DNA from: Listeria grayi DSM 20601
GTDB taxonomy: Bacteria; Bacillota; Bacilli; Lactobacillales; Listeriaceae
Direction of reading: 5' to 3'
Length of the DNA stretch: 64,000 bases
NCBI RefSeq assembly: GCF_000148995.1
Contig: NZ_GL538353.1
Location: 1 to 64,000 of the forward strand
Shown: positions 37,855 to 45,596 of the stretch, one piece after another
Numbering within the stretch: the stretch's first letter is position 1
Layout: each line of letters begins with the position of its first letter
The notes under the pieces: model-generated
The model's database searches: none
Seen by the model: only the letters and a program-made list of their open reading frames with translations
What the model was told of the DNA's origin: nothing
Program-made: the position numbers and the translations under genes

Positions 37855-38370
37855 ATGAAAGACTATGAAGCACGCGTCAAAAAAGCATTCTTGGACTCCG
37901 GGATTGCATTGACGGAATCAGAATTAAACCGTATCGATTTTGCCGATTTTGGGCTTGATAATATCGAAACAGAAGCACTTAACTTGATTGTCTATGTCAA
38001 TAACGACCGCTATTGTGCCAAAGAGATGGTACTTTTGCCGAAACAAACATGTCCAGAACACCGGCACCCTCCAAAAGGAGATATTCCCGGAAAGCAGGAA
38101 ACATTCCGTTGCAGAAAAGGGAGCGTCTACTTATATGTGGAAGGCCCTGAGCCAGAAGGCGGGATCGCCAGCGAGATACCGCCAGGAAAAGATGCTTATT
38201 ATACTGTCAGACATGAAATCATTTTATATCCTGGCGATCAATACACGATCGATCCAAATATCAAACATTGGTTTCAAGCAGGTGCAGAAGGGGCTGTCAT
38301 CTCAGAATTTTCTTCTCCAAGCGACGATGAGAGCGATGTCTTTACGGACCCCAATATTGTAAGAGGTTGA
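37855..38370 (+). CDS. D-lyxose ketol-isomerase family protein
   Basis: The 171-residue cupin has metal-site residues in CPEHRHPPKGD and KQETFRCRKG, and a later histidine in NIKHWFQAG. Known members turn D-lyxose into D-xylulose and also D-mannose into D-fructose. Two ATG codons (37852, 37855) follow TTGGAGG; the second is better spaced. The xylulokinase-family gene downstream could take D-xylulose further. The stop lies in the foot of a terminator hairpin. Confidence 0.88.
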   Translation: MKDYEARVKKAFLDSGIALTESELNRIDFADFGLDNIETEALNLIVYVNNDRYCAKEMVLLPKQTCPEHRHPPKGDIPGKQETFRCRKGSVYLYVEGPEPEGGIASEIPPGKDAYYTVRHEIILYPGDQYTIDPNIKHWFQAGAEGAVISEFSSPSDDESDVFTDPNIVRG

Positions 38371-38399
38371 GACAAGGTGCGCCTTGTCTCTCTTTTTTA
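38369..38399 (+). terminator. Terminator inside the PTS operon
   Basis: GAGACAAGG and CCTTGTCTC pair perfectly around TGCG, followed by a T-run. It overlaps the isomerase stop codon and precedes the mutarotase ribosome site. It should reduce expression of the last two genes. Confidence 0.85.
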
Positions 38400-38413
38400 A
38401 AGGAGGAAAATCA

Positions 38414-39373
38414 TTGCATACTTATACACTGGAAAATGATGCGATCCACTTGGAATTTTTGGATCATGGCGGAATCATCACCAAATTGATCAATCGGAAG
38501 ACCAATACAAATTATGTGCTTCATTATACGGATATAGAAAAATATGTGCAAAATCCTCATTTTTTCGGTACTATGATCGGTCGAAACGCTGGGCGAACAT
38601 TCCCGCCGTTTTATCGAAATGCAGTTGGAGATCTCGTGACGCTAGATCAGAATGAAGGCGGTATTCATTTGCACGGCGGCAAACATGGCTTGCATCAAGT
38701 AAAGTGGCAAGTTGAAAGAATCGACACAGATCGTTATTCACTCACTTATCAAGATGATTCTTCTGATTATGAGCCTGCTTCGATTCAAATCATTTATAAA
38801 TTGCAGGCGAATCATTTTATAATAGAGATTAGCGGATACGCCGCTGAGCCTACCGTTTTTAATTTGACCAACCATATGTATTTCAATTTAAATCAAGAAA
38901 CAGCTGCGACTATAGAAACACATTGGCTGCAAACTGAAGACGCAAAGTTGCAGCTCATCGATGAGCAATGTGTCCCGACAGGAGAACTGGCTGATTTGGA
39001 TGATCCGCTTTATCAAGCATTTGATTTCAGAACGAGGAAACAGGTGGGAGAAGCACTTCAAATCGGCACAGAACTCTCTGAGATCTGTGCGGGAGGTATT
39101 GATCTGGCGTACTATTTTCCGAAAAAAAGCGAAACGGTACCTCGAATCATTTTGCAGTCCGCTGATCGGAAGAACCAACTGAAGATCCGGACAAATCAAG
39201 AAGCAGCTGTGATCTACACACTGAATAAAGTAGCAGAGCCAAACCAAGAAAACATTCGTAAATTCGGCGGCATCACTTTTGAAATGCAGCGTCTGCCGAA
39301 TTATCTCCAGAGTGGATCAGCCGACAAACTTAGGCAGCATTATACTGCGTTTACAGATTATGAGTTGATATAG
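38414..39373 (+). CDS. Aldose 1-epimerase (galactose mutarotase family)
   Basis: The 319-residue protein starts at TTG 38414, 6 bases after AAAGGAGG; a longer frame would pass through the terminator. GALM-type features are the early NR segment GTMIGRNAGRT, HLHGGKHGLH, NLTNHMYFNL and the catalytic Glu region GGITFEMQRLPN. It interconverts anomers of a sugar used by this operon. Confidence 0.88.
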   Translation: MHTYTLENDAIHLEFLDHGGIITKLINRKTNTNYVLHYTDIEKYVQNPHFFGTMIGRNAGRTFPPFYRNAVGDLVTLDQNEGGIHLHGGKHGLHQVKWQVERIDTDRYSLTYQDDSSDYEPASIQIIYKLQANHFIIEISGYAAEPTVFNLTNHMYFNLNQETAATIETHWLQTEDAKLQLIDEQCVPTGELADLDDPLYQAFDFRTRKQVGEALQIGTELSEICAGGIDLAYYFPKKSETVPRIILQSADRKNQLKIRTNQEAAVIYTLNKVAEPNQENIRKFGGITFEMQRLPNYLQSGSADKLRQHYTAFTDYELI

Positions 39374-39384
39374 GAGGGAAAGGA

Positions 39385-40842
39385 ATGAACTATTATTTAG
39401 GGGTCGATTTAGGCAGCAGCTCGCTGAAAATCATTGTGGGCGATGAAAAGGGAGGTATACTGGGAAGTGAGAGCAGTGCTTACGCCATCGTTTCCGAACA
39501 TACTGGATACAGCGAGCAGGACCCGCAATTATGGATAGACGCATTTGAAACTGCTTTTGCAAAACTGCTGGATAAATATTCTGATCTGAAAAGCAGTATC
39601 CGAGCAATCAGCTTTTCAGGACAAATGCACTCACTCGTCCTGCTAGATAATGACGGAAAGCCCCTTCGCAATGCGATCTTATGGAACGATACGCGAACCA
39701 CTGCGGAAGTCCGCGAATTGAACGAGCAAGCGAAGGCGCATTTATTGAAACATGAAAAAAACATCGCCCTCGAAGGATTTACACTACCCAAGATCCGTTG
39801 GGTACAGAAACATGAACCTGAGCTTTGGGATAAAACGTGGAAGTTTGTGCTGCCCAAAGATTATTTGGTCTATTATCTCACTGGAAAGCTACATACCGAA
39901 CCATCTGATGCAGCGGGAACGATTTTATACGATCTCGAAGTAGGCGAATGGGACAAAAATTTACTACAGCAGTGGGAGATACCAATCGAAAAATGTCCGG
40001 ATGTGATTCCGTCGACCGCAGTAGCGGGAAATCTGAAAGCCGCGTTAAAGCAAAAATTTAAGCTTACAAATGATATTCGCATCATTATGGGCGGGGCTGA
40101 CAATGCTTGCGGTGCGTTGGGAACGATCGCAGACTTTGATCAGCAGGGATTGATTTCTGTGGGAACTTCCGGCGTGGTACTCTTTTATGATACCGAAACG
40201 CATACCCAAGTAGACGGGCGTTTCCATTATTTTCATTCTGCGTTAGAAGGTATGAATTATAAAATGGGCGTGACGCTCTCAGCAGGCTATTCGCTCGATT
40301 GGCTGAAACAAATCATGGCTCCCACCGAAAGCTTTGAAACTTTTACAAAAACAGCGGAAGAAAGCCCGATCGGAAGCAACGGTGTTATCTTCGTTCCCTA
40401 CTTGTTTGGTGAACGGAGCCCTTATTATAATGCGGATCTATCTGCTTCTTTCACTAATTTAAAAGCGCACCACAAACGAGCAGATCTGATTCGCTCTGTT
40501 TTAGAAGGCATTGCTTTTTCTTTGAAAAATGTCTTTTTAAATATGGAAACACCAGCTTTACCTAAATTCCGCATCATCGGCGGTGTGGTCAAAAATCCGT
40601 TTTGGCTGCAAATGTTCGCAGATGTTTTCGGCTCTGAGATCGAAGTCCTCGAACTAGATGAAGGCCCGGCTTTTGGCGCTATGATCTGTGCAGTACTTAG
40701 CGAGTCGCGGCTGGATGCGAAAAGCGTACTTGAAAAATATAATCGTGTGAAGCGAAGTTATTTTCCTGATAACGAGCGGTCAAAACAGTATGACGTTTAT
40801 TTTGAACAGTTCAAAACGTGGAGTGATCAATTGGATTCCTAA
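39385..40842 (+). CDS. FGGY-family sugar kinase, xylulokinase-like
   Basis: The 485-residue kinase has the N-terminal phosphate motif GVDLGSSSLK (5-14), the xylulokinase substrate motif ISFSGQMHSLVLLD, and the C-terminal nucleotide motif RIIGGVVKNPFWLQM. The likely product is xylulose 5-phosphate, which would feed the pentose phosphate pathway together with the lyxose isomerase. The assignment of the exact sugar is by family only. Confidence 0.9.
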   Translation: MNYYLGVDLGSSSLKIIVGDEKGGILGSESSAYAIVSEHTGYSEQDPQLWIDAFETAFAKLLDKYSDLKSSIRAISFSGQMHSLVLLDNDGKPLRNAILWNDTRTTAEVRELNEQAKAHLLKHEKNIALEGFTLPKIRWVQKHEPELWDKTWKFVLPKDYLVYYLTGKLHTEPSDAAGTILYDLEVGEWDKNLLQQWEIPIEKCPDVIPSTAVAGNLKAALKQKFKLTNDIRIIMGGADNACGALGTIADFDQQGLISVGTSGVVLFYDTETHTQVDGRFHYFHSALEGMNYKMGVTLSAGYSLDWLKQIMAPTESFETFTKTAEESPIGSNGVIFVPYLFGERSPYYNADLSASFTNLKAHHKRADLIRSVLEGIAFSLKNVFLNMETPALPKFRIIGGVVKNPFWLQMFADVFGSEIEVLELDEGPAFGAMICAVLSESRLDAKSVLEKYNRVKRSYFPDNERSKQYDVYFEQFKTWSDQLDS

Positions 40843-40843
40843 G

Positions 40844-40896
40844 AAAAAAATCGCAGGAAAACCATTTACAAATGGTATTTCCATGCGATTTTTTAC
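40844..40896. terminator. Large bidirectional terminator between the kinase and GH92
   Basis: Outer arms AAAAAATCGCA and TGCGATTTTTT and inner arms GGAAAACCATTT and AAATGGTATTTCC nest into one long stem, with T-runs readable on both strands for the converging genes. Confidence 0.9.
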
Positions 40897-40904
40897 TATT
40901 CTCG

Positions 40905-43091
40905 TTAAATTGAAAAAGGCGGTATAGCTGTGCCGTAAACACCAAGTGGCGGTACGAGACCCAATTCAAACTCCAGTTCTGCCCCGCAAACCAATTCCTG
41001 ATGCGAGATCGCAAGCTTTTTAAACACTTCGCCATTCCATTTCAGTCCTGCAACAAACTGATGTTGGACGGTATTATTGTGACTAGAGATCCGCACGATT
41101 TTCCCGGTTGGCAGAGTAATGACTACTTCATCAAAAGCAGGGATCCCCAAAACATATTCGCCGCTGCCAGGCGTTACCGGATATAAACCAAGTGTGCTCC
41201 AAACATACCAGCCTGCCATACTGCCGTTATCCTCGTCGCCTGGGAAACCGGTAAAGGAATCATCAAAAAATCGACTGCATGCCTGTTTGACTAATAATTG
41301 AGTCAAATCAGGACGTTTTGCATAAGTAAACAGATAAGGGATGTGGAAACTTGGCTGATTGGAAAGCGCGATCTGGCCAAAGTCGATCATTGCCATCTCA
41401 CTCATTTCGTGTATCTCATAAGGATAGCCAGTGACATCGAAAGTAGGAGGCGTATTTGCCAGTTCCGTCAAGCGAGCTAAGAAGGCATTTTCTCCGCCGA
41501 ATTGTTCGATCAGCCCGGCAAAATCGTGGAAAACAGCAAAACTACTTTGCCAAGCGCTACCTTCTGCATAATCCCCGCCCCAAGCGAAAGGATTGAAGGG
41601 GGTGCGGAATTGGCCGTTTTCATCTTTTGCGCGCATAAAGCCATCTGCTTTGCTGAATAGCTGCTGGTAATTGCGGGAGCGATCGCGGTATTTTTTCGCT
41701 TTATCAGGCAATCCCAGATACCCCGCCACAACAGAGATACAGAAATCGCTATACGCATAATCAAGCGTGTGGTTGACGCTTTCATGATAACTTAGTGGCA
41801 CGTAACCCAAGCGTTCATAATCTTTGCCGCCTTGCCGTCCGTAATTGCCATTCGCGGAAGGAGTAGACGCCGTATATTCCATTGCTTTCAAAAAGTCCGG
41901 CATCAGTTCAGCACCAATGTTTTTTACCGCTGCATCCGCAATAACTGCATCGATCAGTGTCCCCGGCATCATGCCGCGCTCATCAGGAGAGAGCCACTTC
42001 GGTAGATAGCCGCTTTCACGATAGCTATTCAAGAAGCCTTCCAACATTTCTGCGTATAATTCCGGAACCAAGAGGGAATAAAGCGGAAAGACCGTTTTAT
42101 AAGTATCCCAGAAGCCATTATTGGTATATAAGATCCCTTTTTCTACTCGCTTAGCCGTTGTATTGTAATGAATCGGCTGCTTCAACGCATCATATTCATA
42201 AAAACGCTGCGGAAAAAGACCAGTTCGGTACAGGCAGTGATAAAATGTGCTTACTTTTTTGCTATCGCGATCCGTTATGTTGATCTTTCCTAAGTAATCA
42301 TTCCAAGCGGTTTCTGCTTTTTCTTTTGTCGTGTAAAAGTCGTCCGTCAGCTCCCGTTGTAAATTAAGTTGAGCTTGCTCTGGACTGATAAAACTGGTAG
42401 CGATCGTGACCACCGCTGTCCCGCTGGAAAATTCACGGAAAGCGAGCTGAAAAAGTTGGTCATCCGCTTGATTATGATCAGCCGCTTTTCTTATTTCCCC
42501 TTCAAAAAAACCAGTTTCTGCCGGAGAAAAAATCTGATCCGCTGTAAATGCAAAATACATTTTAAAATTTTTATCCACACAATCAGCAAAGTTTTTTACA
42601 TAACCAGTGACAATATTGGTGTCAAAATCTACGGCGATCGCGCTTTCAGCTGGTGCAGAAAATAAAAGACTATGCAAATCATTCTTAGCATAATGGATTT
42701 TTAACTTTGCGCCATATGTACTGGGAACTAATTCACTTGTAATCTGATAACGGAGCTGTTTGATTTTTAAATAGTGCGGATTAAATACAGCTTCTTCCGG
42801 ACGATAGGAACTTTGAATGCCGTAAAGCGTATGCTGCTGGATCTCTCCTGTAAGCGGTGTTAAAAGTAGCTGTGAAAAATCGCCCATCCATGGACTTGGC
42901 TGGTGAGTCAGCCGAAAGCCTTGAAAAGTATGATCTTGCGGATGAAAAAACCAGCTCCCTTTTTCGTTGGTGGTTTGGGCGACAAAATAATTCATTCCCC
43001 AGGGAACGCCGGTATAAGGTAGTGTATTTCCATTGGAATAAGTAGCGGAATTGGCAGTACCCTGACGTGTATCGATTTGTATGGCTTTCAT
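40905..43091 (-). CDS. GH92 alpha-mannosidase
   Basis: The 728-residue protein belongs to the calcium-dependent exo-alpha-mannosidases of GH92. The family segments GNxGYGRQGGKDYERLGYVP-like, SHESVNHTLDYAYSD-like and DNGSMAGWYVWSTLGLYPV (close to the C-terminus) followed by PGSGEYVLGIP are present. The start at 43091, with AGGAG before it, removes an upstream extension that overlaps the regulator. No signal peptide, so cytosolic. It lies 14 bases after the GntR-type gene, so the two are one operon. It is expected to remove alpha-1,2/1,3-linked mannose. Confidence 0.9.
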   Translation of the reverse strand: MKAIQIDTRQGTANSATYSNGNTLPYTGVPWGMNYFVAQTTNEKGSWFFHPQDHTFQGFRLTHQPSPWMGDFSQLLLTPLTGEIQQHTLYGIQSSYRPEEAVFNPHYLKIKQLRYQITSELVPSTYGAKLKIHYAKNDLHSLLFSAPAESAIAVDFDTNIVTGYVKNFADCVDKNFKMYFAFTADQIFSPAETGFFEGEIRKAADHNQADDQLFQLAFREFSSGTAVVTIATSFISPEQAQLNLQRELTDDFYTTKEKAETAWNDYLGKINITDRDSKKVSTFYHCLYRTGLFPQRFYEYDALKQPIHYNTTAKRVEKGILYTNNGFWDTYKTVFPLYSLLVPELYAEMLEGFLNSYRESGYLPKWLSPDERGMMPGTLIDAVIADAAVKNIGAELMPDFLKAMEYTASTPSANGNYGRQGGKDYERLGYVPLSYHESVNHTLDYAYSDFCISVVAGYLGLPDKAKKYRDRSRNYQQLFSKADGFMRAKDENGQFRTPFNPFAWGGDYAEGSAWQSSFAVFHDFAGLIEQFGGENAFLARLTELANTPPTFDVTGYPYEIHEMSEMAMIDFGQIALSNQPSFHIPYLFTYAKRPDLTQLLVKQACSRFFDDSFTGFPGDEDNGSMAGWYVWSTLGLYPVTPGSGEYVLGIPAFDEVVITLPTGKIVRISSHNNTVQHQFVAGLKWNGEVFKKLAISHQELVCGAELEFELGLVPPLGVYGTAIPPFSI

Positions 43092-43105
43092 TGTTATCAC
43101 TCCTG

Positions 43106-44140
43106 TTAATAATGGGACTCCCGTTCGATCCATTGGACGGGTACTTCGACATTTGCGGGTTCTTTCTTAGCGATGACTTGCAAAAGCATATTTGCTGCGG
43201 CTTCTCCCATTGCTAGAAAGTCCTGCGAGATCGTGCTAAGCGCCGGTTCTACCAAACTTGCGGCTTGGATATTATCAAAGCCAACAATGGAAAGCTGTTC
43301 CGGAATGTTGATTCCTGCTTGTTTCGCTACTTTCATAAAATGGATAGCCACAAGATCGTTTTCTGCGATGACTGCACTGACACCACTGTCTAAATAAGAC
43401 TGCAATAGAGCAGCATCATCTTGGCTCGCATCTGTATTCGGTGCTGTTTGGAAGGATTGTCCCGTTTCAAGAAGTGCTTGCAAATAACCGAGATAACGCT
43501 GGCGCACAGTGGATATCTGACCTAGCGGCGTATGATGTAAAAAGGCAATGCGTTCATGCGTCTGCAAAAGTCTTTTAGTTGCTGTATAAACACCGCCGAA
43601 ATTGTCCGCTGTAACTAATGGTAGATCCAGCTCCTCCACTTTTTTATCCAGCAGAACGATCGGGAATTTTTGATAAGCCAATTGATATAAAATGGCTAAA
43701 TTGGAATTGCTGAACAGCGGATAATAGATCATGCCGTCATATTGACCGATCAATTCAAAAAAATTAGGCTGCGTCAAATAAGTATCATCTTGAATATGGA
43801 GCTGATAGCCCTGAGAGGTCAAATAAGGCAACATTCCGGCGGTGAAATTGCCGAGATCGTGCTGGTTAGGGAAGGGAGATAAAAATAAGATTTTCTTTTG
43901 TGGCTGCTGCGGCACATGCTCTCCGGCGGCTTTTACAAATGTGCCCTTTCCTTGGATGCGTTCTACTAAGCCTTTATTTTCTAAATCTGTCAACGCACGT
44001 TTAGAAGTGATACGGCTTGTATGAAAACTTTGCGCAAGGCTTTGCTCAGTTGGGACTTGCTCGCCGACAGCTAGTTCGCCAGTTAAGATTTTTTTTGCTA
44101 AAAAATCGTATATTTCCTGATAGATGGGTTTTTTTGGCAT
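43106..44140 (-). CDS. GntR-type repressor with LacI-like sugar-sensing domain
   Basis: The 344-residue protein combines an N-terminal GntR winged helix (residues about 1-70, with PTEQSLAQSFHTSRITSKRAL) with a periplasmic-binding-protein-like sensor (about 85-340), an AraR/GalR-like layout. It stands between the two halves of the mannosidase cluster, and two copies of one palindrome flank the divergent promoters. It is therefore the likely repressor of both sides, with a mannose-containing inducer (inference). Confidence 0.92.
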   Translation of the reverse strand: MPKKPIYQEIYDFLAKKILTGELAVGEQVPTEQSLAQSFHTSRITSKRALTDLENKGLVERIQGKGTFVKAAGEHVPQQPQKKILFLSPFPNQHDLGNFTAGMLPYLTSQGYQLHIQDDTYLTQPNFFELIGQYDGMIYYPLFSNSNLAILYQLAYQKFPIVLLDKKVEELDLPLVTADNFGGVYTATKRLLQTHERIAFLHHTPLGQISTVRQRYLGYLQALLETGQSFQTAPNTDASQDDAALLQSYLDSGVSAVIAENDLVAIHFMKVAKQAGINIPEQLSIVGFDNIQAASLVEPALSTISQDFLAMGEAAANMLLQVIAKKEPANVEVPVQWIERESHY

Positions 44141-44162
44141 GCTTCGTCACCTTTTCTATAAT

Positions 44163-44280
44163 TGATATATCAAATTTATAATAGCATATCAAGCTTGTAA
44201 AATCAAAATAGAATTGAAGGTTGCAATTTTGAGTCAGCCTCATTATACTGTAGTGGAGTATAAATGATATATCAAATTTA
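44163..44280. promoter_or_regulatory. Divergent promoters with two identical operators
   Basis: TGATATATCAAATTTA occurs at 44163-44178 and again at 44265-44280; its core TGATATATCA is a palindrome. Plus promoter: TTGCAA (44221-44226), 17 bases, TATACT (44244-44249). On the minus strand TTGATT and TATTAT lie 17 bases apart ahead of the GntR gene. Each operator sits just downstream of its -10, a repressing position. Confidence 0.82.
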
Positions 44281-44294
44281 GAGGAGTGTTGATA

Positions 44295-45584
44295 ATGGCA
44301 TATCAAGAAGTACCGACAGCGGTTAAAAACTTCATGCAGACAATTACGGAAAAATGCGGAACAGCACATGCGGATTGGGCGAAAAATTTCAACGCATGTT
44401 TTGCAAATACTTTATTAACGACCATAAAACGGTTGCCAGACGAAACAACTTTTGTACTGACAGGCGATATACCGGCGATGTGGCTGCGGGATTCCACTGC
44501 GCAAGTGCGTCCGTATCTTGTGGTAGCAAAAGAAGATGCAGAAATCGCGAAAATGATAGCTGGCCTAGTGGAACGGCAAATGCAGTTTATTTGTTTAGAT
44601 CCTTATGCAAACGCCTTCAATGAAACAGCAAATGGAGCTGGACATCAAACGGATCATACGGAGATGCTTCCGGAAATATGGGAACGCAAATATGAAATCG
44701 ATTCACTTTGCTACCCCGTTCAACTTAGCTACTTATTATACAAAGCAACTGGCGACACAAGTCATTTCAATGCTACATTTGAACAAGCGGTCGACAAGAT
44801 CTTGGCGGTATGGGAAACAGAACAACATCATGAAAACTCGCCATACCGTTTTGTCCGTGATACAGATCGGAAAGAAGATACGCTTGTGGAAGACGGGGTC
44901 GGTAGTAAAGTTGCTTGGACAGGGATGACTTGGTCTGGTTTTAGACCGAGCGACGATGCTTGCATTTACGGGTATCTCGTGCCAAGTAATATGTTTGCTA
45001 TCGTGGTCTTGGATTATTTAAGAGAGATATTTACGACGATTTTACCAAGTGAACAAAAAACAGCACAGATCAAACAGCTCCGTGATGAAATCGAAAAAGG
45101 TATAAAAACATACGGCGTGACAACGTCTGAAACTGGCGAAAAAATTTACGCGTATGAAGTAGACGGCAAAGGAAGCGCCAAGATCATGGATGATTCCAAT
45201 GTGCCCAATCTCTTATCAGCGCCGTACCTCGGCTATTGCGATGCGGATGATCCTCTATATCTAGCGACAAGAAAAGTGATTACGAGCAAAGAAAATCCTT
45301 ATTTTTATGAAGGGGAATATGCAAAAGGAATCGGGAGTTCGCACACACCACCGGAATATATCTGGCCGATCGCGCTTGCGATGGAAGGAATGACAACGAC
45401 CAGCAAAGCTGAGAAAGAACGGATCTTGAATACGCTTGTGGCTTGCGATGGCGGTACCAATCTGATGCACGAAGGATTCGATGTCAATAACCCGAATAAT
45501 TACACCAGAGAATGGTTTTCTTGGGCAAATATGATGTTTTGTGAGCTTGTTATGGATTATTTTGATATCCAAATCCAAAAATAG
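44295..45584 (+). CDS. GH125 exo-alpha-1,6-mannosidase
   Basis: The 429-residue protein begins MAYQEVPTAVKNFMQTITEK (ATG 44295 after GAGGAG). Family features are PAMWLRDSTAQVRPYL, the segment NGAGHQTDHTEMLPEIWERK with a catalytic acid, and YEIDSLCYP. GH125 enzymes are metal-independent inverting mannosidases known from Streptococcus and Clostridium N-glycan use. No signal peptide. It lies 12 bases before the GH38 gene. Confidence 0.92.
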   Translation: MAYQEVPTAVKNFMQTITEKCGTAHADWAKNFNACFANTLLTTIKRLPDETTFVLTGDIPAMWLRDSTAQVRPYLVVAKEDAEIAKMIAGLVERQMQFICLDPYANAFNETANGAGHQTDHTEMLPEIWERKYEIDSLCYPVQLSYLLYKATGDTSHFNATFEQAVDKILAVWETEQHHENSPYRFVRDTDRKEDTLVEDGVGSKVAWTGMTWSGFRPSDDACIYGYLVPSNMFAIVVLDYLREIFTTILPSEQKTAQIKQLRDEIEKGIKTYGVTTSETGEKIYAYEVDGKGSAKIMDDSNVPNLLSAPYLGYCDADDPLYLATRKVITSKENPYFYEGEYAKGIGSSHTPPEYIWPIALAMEGMTTTSKAEKERILNTLVACDGGTNLMHEGFDVNNPNNYTREWFSWANMMFCELVMDYFDIQIQK

Positions 45585-45596
45585 GAGGGCAACGAC

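Noticed and set aside
44286-44294. TTG start for GH125 upstream of the ATG
   Set aside because: The ATG at 44295 has a well-spaced GAGGAG; the TTG overlaps it.
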